DNA of 7,355 bases from JAWXUE01 sp044432925. Its GTDB lineage: Bacteria; Bacillota_I; Bacilli_A; Acholeplasmatales; Anaeroplasmataceae. The stretch is taken from the NCBI GenBank assembly GCA_044432925.1, contig JAWXUE010000045.1:1-7355 (forward strand). The letters are read 5' to 3'. The translations under genes and the position numbers were made by a program. The notes below the pieces were generated by a model. It saw only the letters and a list, made by a program, of their open reading frames with translations. It had not been told where the DNA came from and made no database searches. Shown piece after piece: positions 1 through 5,834 of this stretch; positions within the stretch are counted from its first letter, which is position 1; the number at the start of each line of letters is the position of its first letter.

Positions 1-3
1 ATA

Positions 4-14
4 AAGGTAGGTGG
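4..14 (+). promoter_or_regulatory. Ribosome binding site of the XRE regulator
   Basis: A purine-rich stretch (AAAGG then AGGTGG) ends 5 bases before the ATG at position 20 and supports that start codon. The window begins just upstream, so the promoter is not visible. Confidence 0.6.
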
Positions 15-19
15 TATAA

Positions 20-346
20 ATGAATGATTCTGTAAGACAAAATATTAGATCTATTTTAAGAAGTAAATTAGTAGGTAGAGAAAATAATACTAATAGACAA
101 AATATAATTAATAATTTATCTATATCCGAATCTACTATTAAGGGATGGACTTCTCCTAGTAGTACAAATATACCATTAGCTGATGACCTTCCATTAATAT
201 GTGAAGTATTAGAAATAACTTTATACGAGTTATTCGGTATAGAATCTACTGAAGTATCTGTTAAAGAGAAACAGTTGTTAAATGCTTATTCTAAAGCTTC
301 AGCTAAAGACATAGGAATTATCAATACAATATTAGATATTAAGTAA
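20..346 (+). CDS. Small XRE/Cro-type helix-turn-helix DNA-binding protein
   Basis: This 108-aa protein is probably a cytoplasmic transcriptional regulator of the XRE/Cro type. The helix-turn-helix is read at about residues 26-43 (RQNIINNLS, a turn, then SESTIKGW as the likely recognition helix). It is followed by the family's hydrophobic closing helix with LYELFG near residues 68-73. The C-terminal segment (residues 82-108, with KEKQLLNAYSKAS) resembles the short tail of many phage and ICE repressors. No peptidase or ligand domain is present. It starts at ATG 20 behind a plausible ribosome binding site and ends at a strong terminator. It is the only plus-strand gene and converges on the restriction-modification genes. 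A mobile-element repressor and a restriction-modification controller protein are both possible. The HTH fold is fairly sure; the target is unknown. Confidence 0.8.
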   Translation: MNDSVRQNIRSILRSKLVGRENNTNRQNIINNLSISESTIKGWTSPSSTNIPLADDLPLICEVLEITLYELFGIESTEVSVKEKQLLNAYSKASAKDIGIINTILDIK

Positions 347-351
347 TTTAT

Positions 352-378
352 GAAGAACATTTTTGTTCTTCTTTTTTT
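352..378 (+). terminator. Rho-independent terminator of the XRE regulator
   Basis: A perfect 7-bp stem (GAAGAAC 352-358, GTTCTTC 365-371) has a 6-base loop and is followed directly by seven T residues (372-378). It begins 6 bases after the TAA stop of the regulator gene. Confidence 0.88.
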
Positions 379-414
379 ATAAACAAGATGAGTTTTCTCT
401 CCTTTCTAAAACAT

Positions 415-501
415 CAAGTTTTTATGCATTAGTCCCCACGCGACGGGCTATTAGTATACGCCCGTCACGCGTGTGACTTTAAAAGCATAAAATTTAACTT
501 G
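415..501. repeat. Nested inverted repeat with GC-rich core hairpin
   Basis: The core is CACGCG (437-442) plus ACGGGC (443-448) pairing with GCCCGT (460-465) and CGCGTG (468-473). It has an 11-base loop and a 2-base bulge (466-467). Outside it, GTC (432-434) pairs with GAC (475-477), TTTATGC (421-427) with GCATAAA (485-491), and CAAGTT (415-420) with AACTTG (496-501). The core is GC-rich while its surroundings are strongly AT-rich. No T run follows the core, so a terminator is unlikely. It resembles the hairpins of transfer origins or recombinase sites, but no relaxase or integrase gene is in the window. Confidence 0.7.
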
Positions 502-549
502 TTTTTTATTTTAATAATGTAATAAAATTCGTAAACTCATTTAATTACA

Positions 550-566
550 ATAAGATAGTATCTTAT
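550..566. repeat. 17-bp perfect palindrome, possible operator
   Basis: ATAAGATA (550-557) and TATCTTAT (559-566) are exact reverse complements around a single G. Two 8-base half sites around a 1-bp centre are typical of operators bound by dimeric HTH proteins. One candidate binder, the XRE protein, is encoded about 200 bp away. No adjacent gene starts here, so an operator role is speculative. Half of the site (GATAGTAT) recurs inverted at 619-626. Confidence 0.45.
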
Positions 567-607
567 GTATGAGGATGTTTAGGGGACTTTTTACGTATTC
601 TATTACA

Positions 608-684
608 TTTTGAATTTTATACTATCAAAAGGTGTCATTTTATAACTTTTATATGATAAAGCTAGGATAGAATAAAATTCAAAA
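608..684. repeat. 19-bp inverted repeat with 39-base spacer
   Basis: The left arm 608-626 (TTTTGAATTTTATACTATC) and the reverse complement of the right arm 666-684 match at 18 of 19 positions. If transcribed, this would form a long hairpin. As DNA it could be a pair of inverted protein-binding sites. No T run follows, and both neighbouring genes already have terminators. Confidence 0.6.
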
Positions 685-735
685 CTATTTTAAAATAATC
701 CTACACATTATTACTCTACTTGTATTTTAGGTAAA

Positions 736-769
736 ATAAAAACCACTAAAATTAATTAGTGGTTTTTAT
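736..769 (-). terminator. Terminator of the restriction-modification operon, possibly bidirectional
   Basis: A perfect 14-bp stem (736-749 with 756-769) has a 6-base loop (AATTAA) and carries ACCACTAA/TTAGTGGT at its core. On the minus strand it begins 2 bases past the TAA stop of the large gene and ends in a T-rich stretch. The plus-strand copy also has TTTTT on its far arm, so it may stop transcripts from both sides. Confidence 0.85.
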
Positions 770-771
770 AC

Positions 772-3700
772 TTAATCTTCAAAAGTAATAATGTTTGATT
801 CATCTTTAAGTTGAATGTTATTTTTTACAAACTCATATATTTCTTTTGGTATATTATATTTTTCAAATAATTTTTCATTTATCACAGCAATAGATTCAGA
901 CCACCATTTTTCTTTATAGTCTTGTAAAGGTATAGCACCAAATTTACCAGTACTATGTTGAGATGTTTTATTAACATATAGTAAAGCTCTAAAGAATTGT
1001 GTCATCATGTATTTAGCGTGTTTAGTAGATTCTTCATATGAATCAAATGAACCAGATTCCAAATAAGTTTCTGTACATATATTAGTCGGCTTACCAATAA
1101 TTATGTTTGAGAATGCTCCACCTAAACCTGACTTTTCATCCATATTACCCCATGCATACGTAATAAATATTTTATACTTATTAAATGATTTAGAAACTTT
1201 AGGAGAACTAAAATCATCTTGAACATATCTAAATGTAAACTTGTTACCATATATTTTAATATCAGTGTCATTCAATTTTTCATTACTTAACTTTGTAAAA
1301 TTAATATCTTTTTCATTAGTAAATAAATTCGTTTCTAAACCATAAGGCTTTCTTGATGAAGTAACTGTTTGAATAGATTTAAACCCTTCAATTTTTTGAA
1401 TTATTTTATTTAATTCAAGAATTTGAGATGGTTTTTGTTCTAAATCTTCCACCCATAGTAATTTTTGAATAGTTTCATTCTCACCATTTGTTAAGATTTT
1501 TTGCATTCCATCTAATTTATTATCATATCCTTTTTTCCACATAATAATATTAACCCATTCTGCACCAGATACTTCCGGGAATACATTTTGTCTATTATCG
1601 ATAAATATTATTTGTTTATCAGCTTTTATAATTTCATTATTTAATTTACTTAAATTATTTGCATTTTTGGGTTTTTGCCATCCTACAGGGAAAATTAAAC
1701 TAACATGCTCTCCTAATTGGATTGAAGAAGCATAAAAATTAGGATAAATTTGCTGATGGTTTGTACCTTGATATGGTGGATTACCCACAATTGCATTAAA
1801 CTTCACTTCTCCACTTCCTTTCTTAGACCAAAAGTTTTCACTTTTTACTTGTGAAATAAATTTTTCTTCTTTTTCTTTTAATTGCATTACTAAATCATTA
1901 AATGCATGTGTATTTAATTTTACATTTCTAAATCCACATAGTGTTCTTTTAGTAATTTGTCTTGCCATTTGTGTTTTACAAATAACATATATATTTTCAG
2001 TTAAAACTTTATCCCAAATTATATTCTTTTCATCTATAGATAATTGTTTATCTTCTTTTTCAACTAACTTTTGATACAAAGTGAATGTTAAATATAATGG
2101 GTACATTCCTGACTTAGAGTTTATTTCTAACAGTTTAGTTGGTGTAGTATTAAATATATCATTAGTATTATCTTTTTCAATATATCTTGGTTCATCTAAT
2201 TCAATATTAAATGTTTCATCAAAGAAATTATATCCACCTATAGAATTACCCATATGCATGTTAACAACTCGCCACGGAGTTAAAACCGTTTCCTTATCCG
2301 GATTCTTAAAAGTAGAAAATAATTTAGTTAATTCTTTAATTCTTTCAATAGGATCTAGATTATCTGCATTTTTAGAAACTGCCCTTATTCTTCTACTTGC
2401 AGCTACAAAGATATCTTTATCGTAGTACTTTGAAAATTTTATAAATACATCTCTTGTTACACCTTTAGGCATAAATTCATCCCATGATGCGTCATCAAAT
2501 AAATCTTTTTTAGCAAAATCTTCAACATTAAAATCTACGTCTATATCTTTATCCATACCATATACTAACAATGGTATTCTTATTGAGATAGCTCTTAAAA
2601 TTGAAATAGCGGTATTTTTATTTTTCTTCTTTTCTTTTAACTCTTCTAATCTTTTTTTATCTTCTTCAGTTAATTGAGATTTTGGCTTCTTCTCAAGTTT
2701 TTTTGTTTGTTCATACTCTTCATTAGTAAAACCTTCATCATTGATTACAGCATCTTTACCACCTGATTTTTGTTTGTTCTCTCCAACAATTCGTTTAAGT
2801 TTTTCAAATTCTTCTAAGGCTACATTATCAAGTTTTAATAACTCATCATTATATAATCTAATATCATCAAACCCATTTTTTGCAACTCTTTCAGCATATG
2901 CTTTTTTTAGTTGTTGTAATAGTTCATTAACTTTGAATTCTTTCATATTAGACTGTTCTATTGCTATAACAGGACAGAAGTTTAAAAACTTATTTAATTG
3001 TGCTTGTGAATCAATCATAGCAGCTCCAGAAGTTTTCGATGATAGCTGGACTGATTCAGCAACCATCTTTAAAGTTCTATCTGGTGCAAAATCAAATACA
3101 TAAGCATTCTCTTTAAATCTACCATTAATGTTAGCTGGAGTTTGAACTCTAAATATTGTTTGTAAATATTGAGATGCTGCTGTTGAATATGACCCAGCAA
3201 ACATTAATACTGCAGTCCATTCTGGTATAGATACTCCTGTAGTTAATCTACCACATGATAAAGTAATAGTATATGTATTATCAGGATCTTTAGATATAGC
3301 GTTTCTTACTTTAACTAAAGAATCTTCTGACGTATCTTCTTCATCGCCATCTCCAGCAACGTTTACTATAGTAAAATTACAAAATACATGATGTTCTTTT
3401 AATAGTGAACTTAGTGCTTTTGCTTCTCTTACACCTGGTAACATCCATAAAGTATGTTTAAATAGGTTTCTATACTCTTCAGTTGAGAATGGATAGTTAG
3501 AGTTATTACTTTCTTTACATAATAAATTTAATAAAGCATTAATTTTATCTTTATGAACAAAATCTCCAATAGTTTGTCCATTTGGAATATTTGCAAAATC
3601 TTTTTCTTTAATACCTGTGAATGTTCTAAAGAACTCTTTAAAGTTAAATGCTTTATCTTCTGTTTCAATAAATCCAGATATCTCTTTTTCTAGATGATAA

Positions 3701-4824
3701 GTAAATATATTCATTTTTGGTAATTCTTCATATGGATTTGAATCTCCAAAGTTATTTAAACACCAATTAGTCTTAGCTTCTTGTTCTGCTATATAATCCC
3801 ATGTATATATATCTGATTCTTTAAAATCAGATAAGATATTAAATGGTGTTCCAGATAATTTAAGTATTTTAGTTGTATGATTTTCTTTATTATTAATTAA
3901 ACCATTAACTACTTGTTTACCTAGGTTTGTTTGGGTTCCTTCATGAGCCTCATCAATAACTATCAAATCCCAATGAGTTGCAAATACATTTTGATTCTTA
4001 TCATGATTTCCACCAATCTCTTTAGAACCTCTTAAATCTTGAATAGATGCAAAATAGACAAATGAATTATCACTTTTTAATAAGTTGTTAAGAGATTCAC
4101 CTTTATCTTTAGAACTATACTTATAATTCTTTTTATCATAAAATATTTTATTAAAATCATCAAACCAACTATCACTTACTACTGGTCTATGTGTAATAAT
4201 AATAGTTTTTTTATATTCTGATTTCTTAACTACTTCTAGTGTACTTAAAGTTTTACCAAAACGCATTTTAGCATTCCATAACATTTCATTAGAAGTTTTA
4301 AATACTTTTAATGCTTTTTCAATAGCTTCTTTTTGTTCTGGTCTAAAGATAATAGGTGACATATAAGTTGTTACTTCATTAGAAGTTAAACTAGCTTTGC
4401 AGTCCTTAACTGCATTAATTGCTTTTTTAGCTGTTTCTAAATCAGTTTTAAACCATTCATTTTGTTTTCTATTTGTATCAAATTGTTTCTTTTCAATCCC
4501 TGAACGTAATAAAACAGTATGAACGTTATGATCTCTAAACCCTTTAATTAGATTACCTTTATTTTTATCAATTCTAACAGCTATTTCAGTGTGAAGTAAT
4601 TCATATACAATACCAGCAGTTGAAGTATATGAATCTATTCTCTTTTTAGCACTGTAATTTAATTCTTTACAGTTATTAAATAATTCTTCTGGAGATTTAT
4701 TTGTAGTAATAGTAGCATCACCAATTTTTAAATATCCACTATGTTCTTTATCATTGATTCTAAATATATATATTAATTTATAATCAAAGGTATTATTAAA
4801 TTTAAAATTTCCATTGTTATTCAT
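772..4824 (-). CDS. Large restriction-modification protein: GIY-YIG-like nuclease, DEAH helicase, N6-adenine methyltransferase-like domain
   Basis: This 1350-aa protein appears to join the nuclease, translocase and modification parts of a restriction enzyme. Residues about 15-110 look like a GIY-YIG/T5orf172 domain: IYI near 18-20, YLKIG 31-35, R62 and E80. An SF2 helicase follows, with a Walker-A-like AKMRFGKT (185-192), DEAH (291-294), SGTP (324-327), TTGVSIPEW (528-536) and a variant motif VI, QTIFRVQ (555-561). A Lys/Glu-rich linker covers about 660-735. A methyltransferase-like region contains the weak motif I LEINSKSG (899-906) and NPPY (1015-1018) of N6-adenine enzymes. Residues about 1140-1310 are a likely target-recognition region. 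The layout recalls single-chain type ISP enzymes such as LlaGI, which use an Mrr-like nuclease instead. Translation is probably coupled to the 312-aa gene 4 bp upstream. The overall class is fairly certain; cleavage and specificity are inferred. Confidence 0.87.
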   Translation of the reverse strand: MNNNGNFKFNNTFDYKLIYIFRINDKEHSGYLKIGDATITTNKSPEELFNNCKELNYSAKKRIDSYTSTAGIVYELLHTEIAVRIDKNKGNLIKGFRDHNVHTVLLRSGIEKKQFDTNRKQNEWFKTDLETAKKAINAVKDCKASLTSNEVTTYMSPIIFRPEQKEAIEKALKVFKTSNEMLWNAKMRFGKTLSTLEVVKKSEYKKTIIITHRPVVSDSWFDDFNKIFYDKKNYKYSSKDKGESLNNLLKSDNSFVYFASIQDLRGSKEIGGNHDKNQNVFATHWDLIVIDEAHEGTQTNLGKQVVNGLINNKENHTTKILKLSGTPFNILSDFKESDIYTWDYIAEQEAKTNWCLNNFGDSNPYEELPKMNIFTYHLEKEISGFIETEDKAFNFKEFFRTFTGIKEKDFANIPNGQTIGDFVHKDKINALLNLLCKESNNSNYPFSTEEYRNLFKHTLWMLPGVREAKALSSLLKEHHVFCNFTIVNVAGDGDEEDTSEDSLVKVRNAISKDPDNTYTITLSCGRLTTGVSIPEWTAVLMFAGSYSTAASQYLQTIFRVQTPANINGRFKENAYVFDFAPDRTLKMVAESVQLSSKTSGAAMIDSQAQLNKFLNFCPVIAIEQSNMKEFKVNELLQQLKKAYAERVAKNGFDDIRLYNDELLKLDNVALEEFEKLKRIVGENKQKSGGKDAVINDEGFTNEEYEQTKKLEKKPKSQLTEEDKKRLEELKEKKKNKNTAISILRAISIRIPLLVYGMDKDIDVDFNVEDFAKKDLFDDASWDEFMPKGVTRDVFIKFSKYYDKDIFVAASRRIRAVSKNADNLDPIERIKELTKLFSTFKNPDKETVLTPWRVVNMHMGNSIGGYNFFDETFNIELDEPRYIEKDNTNDIFNTTPTKLLEINSKSGMYPLYLTFTLYQKLVEKEDKQLSIDEKNIIWDKVLTENIYVICKTQMARQITKRTLCGFRNVKLNTHAFNDLVMQLKEKEEKFISQVKSENFWSKKGSGEVKFNAIVGNPPYQGTNHQQIYPNFYASSIQLGEHVSLIFPVGWQKPKNANNLSKLNNEIIKADKQIIFIDNRQNVFPEVSGAEWVNIIMWKKGYDNKLDGMQKILTNGENETIQKLLWVEDLEQKPSQILELNKIIQKIEGFKSIQTVTSSRKPYGLETNLFTNEKDINFTKLSNEKLNDTDIKIYGNKFTFRYVQDDFSSPKVSKSFNKYKIFITYAWGNMDEKSGLGGAFSNIIIGKPTNICTETYLESGSFDSYEESTKHAKYMMTQFFRALLYVNKTSQHSTGKFGAIPLQDYKEKWWSESIAVINEKLFEKYNIPKEIYEFVKNNIQLKDESNIITFED

Positions 4825-4828
4825 ATTA

Positions 4829-5767
4829 CTACCCCCAGACTAACTTTGTATATTTTATTCTTTTATTCTTTTCCCAATCCATAATGAATGGCCTTACACC
4901 ATTATGTTCTTTATGATTACCCGTAGAGCATCCTTTGCACATAACCATTTCATCATCGCCAAATAGAGACATTTGTTGGGTTTGTTCTTCTTTGCAGCTT
5001 AATGGTATTACTAATTTAATACCATCCATTTGCCATATGTTCCAACTAATAATATTAAGTATTTCTAGTATAGATTCATTAGTAGGTAATTTATTAAATC
5101 TATCATTAAAATATTCAATGAATGTATATAATAAATTTTCTCTAGATAAGATTACATTGTCACCTTGATAATCAAATCCATAAATACTCTTATAAGATAA
5201 AATAGCGTATTTAAGCCATTCTTCTTCATTAGAAGTATTTTCATTTACTACTCTTAGTTTTCTATCTAATAAACCTATTCTATCTTTTATTTCAATCATA
5301 TCTCCTGATACTGTATCATATCTACTTACTAAGTATGGAGCTTCTCCACAAGTAATTTCTAATCTAACATCATTGATATAATCAATAAAAGTTTTATCTT
5401 TAAATTCTATTTTCTTAGATGGAATCCATTTCTCATTTTCCTCTTTATTAAATACGTCTTTTTCATTAAACCAAGCATCATCAATTAAATTATTTTGCTT
5501 GTTACATATCCATGATGGAGTAAATACCTCAGCCATATCTTTACTTCTTTTTTGTTGTTGTGCTTTACTCTTTTCATTTCTTGGAATAATAATCTTTTTA
5601 TACTTAGTTGAGAATAAAACTTCTGTTATATGAGAGTTTTCATAGAATCCTTTTGTTTCATAATTCTTAGTAGCCCATATTAACTTTTTATTTGTAGTTC
5701 TATCTTTTAAGATGATATCTATCATTTCATCTGTTAAATTAAATTTTATATCATTTATTAGCTTCAT
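4829..5767 (-). CDS. Restriction-modification methyltransferase-like subunit (SAM-binding half)
   Basis: This 312-aa protein resembles proteins annotated as restriction endonuclease subunit M. AEVFTPSWICNKQNNLID (79-96) is a typical entry motif of adenine methyltransferases. EITCGEAPYL (137-146) fits the SAM-binding motif I, with the second glycine replaced. IYGFDY (195-200) with D199 fits the acidic end of the next strand, followed by a helix (NVILSRENLL). NIWQMDG (243-249) may correspond to the region just before the catalytic motif, but no NPPY or DPPY follows. The tail holds QMSLF (265-269), which resembles a sliding-clamp-binding peptide, and C277, C280, H285 and H288, which could bind zinc. 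It starts at ATG 5767 behind AAAGGAGGT and ends 4 bp before the large gene. It probably partners that protein to methylate host DNA. The family call is good; the division of labour is inferred. Confidence 0.82.
   Translation of the reverse strand: MKLINDIKFNLTDEMIDIILKDRTTNKKLIWATKNYETKGFYENSHITEVLFSTKYKKIIIPRNEKSKAQQQKRSKDMAEVFTPSWICNKQNNLIDDAWFNEKDVFNKEENEKWIPSKKIEFKDKTFIDYINDVRLEITCGEAPYLVSRYDTVSGDMIEIKDRIGLLDRKLRVVNENTSNEEEWLKYAILSYKSIYGFDYQGDNVILSRENLLYTFIEYFNDRFNKLPTNESILEILNIISWNIWQMDGIKLVIPLSCKEEQTQQMSLFGDDEMVMCKGCSTGNHKEHNGVRPFIMDWEKNKRIKYTKLVWG
4832..4836 (-). promoter_or_regulatory. Ribosome binding site of the large restriction-modification gene
   Basis: On the minus strand GGGGG followed by TAG lies 7 bases before the ATG at 4824 and overlaps the last codons of the upstream gene. 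This supports the chosen start and suggests translational coupling, giving fixed stoichiometry of the two subunits. Confidence 0.6.
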
Positions 5768-5774
5768 TAATATG

Positions 5775-5783
5775 ACCTCCTTT
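5775..5783 (-). promoter_or_regulatory. Strong ribosome binding site of the methyltransferase-like subunit
   Basis: AAAGGAGGT on the minus strand lies 7 bases before the ATG at 5767. It fixes this start codon and predicts efficient translation. Confidence 0.9.
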
Positions 5784-5800
5784 AAGAATTTGTTACTACT

Positions 5801-5809
5801 ATTATAACA
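5801..5809 (-). promoter_or_regulatory. Extended -10 promoter of the restriction-modification operon
   Basis: TGTTATAAT on the minus strand is a perfect extended -10 element (TGnTATAAT). No good -35 lies at 17 bp; TTGATA at 5828-5833 is 21 bp away, so recognition probably depends on the TG. The box ends 17 bases before the ribosome binding site, giving a very short leader. It lies in the 67-bp gap after the ATPase gene and would allow the methyltransferase and nuclease-helicase genes to be transcribed separately. Read-through from the ATPase gene is also possible because no terminator is visible in the gap. Confidence 0.72.
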
Positions 5810-5834
5810 TTTTTATATTTTAAAATTTATCAAA

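Larger units (their letters stand above)
379..735. other. Non-coding, structured intergenic region
   Basis: No convincing gene is present here: plus-strand ATG frames stop within about 15 codons. The region separates two convergent transcription units, each closed by its own terminator, so it is not simply a promoter region for either. It contains several inverted repeats: a GC-rich hairpin inside larger arms (415-501), a 17-bp palindrome (550-566) and a pair of 19-bp arms (608-626/666-684). AATAAAATTC occurs directly at 521-530 and 671-680, and a related sequence lies in inverted orientation near 611-620. This density of symmetry suggests protein-binding or processing sites, such as a transfer origin, recombination sites or an operator, or a small structured RNA. 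None of these can be confirmed from sequence alone. Confidence 0.55.

Noticed and set aside
437..473. Similarity of CGCCCGTCACG to the 3' end of 16S rRNA
   Set aside because: Only a short word is shared, and none of the flanking 16S sequence follows.
379..735. CRISPR array or tRNA gene in the non-coding stretch
   Set aside because: The repeats are inverted or too few and unevenly spaced for CRISPR, and no cloverleaf with TTCRA-type T-loop is visible.
2081..2425. Open reading frame of 114 codons on the plus strand
   Set aside because: It lies wholly inside and antisense to the 1350-aa gene, has no ribosome binding site or recognisable domain, and arises from the AT-rich composition.
2741..3103. 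Open reading frame of 120 codons on the plus strand
   Set aside because: It is antisense to the linker and helicase part of the large gene. Its Ser/Phe-rich composition is typical of a complementary-strand artefact.
3811..3832. 8-bp hairpin ATCTGATT/AATCAGAT
   Set aside because: It lies inside the helicase domain coding sequence without a T run or regulatory context; it is expected by chance in AT-rich DNA.
4935..5168. Open reading frame of 77 codons on the plus strand
   Set aside because: It is antisense to the well-supported methyltransferase-like gene and shows no translation signal.
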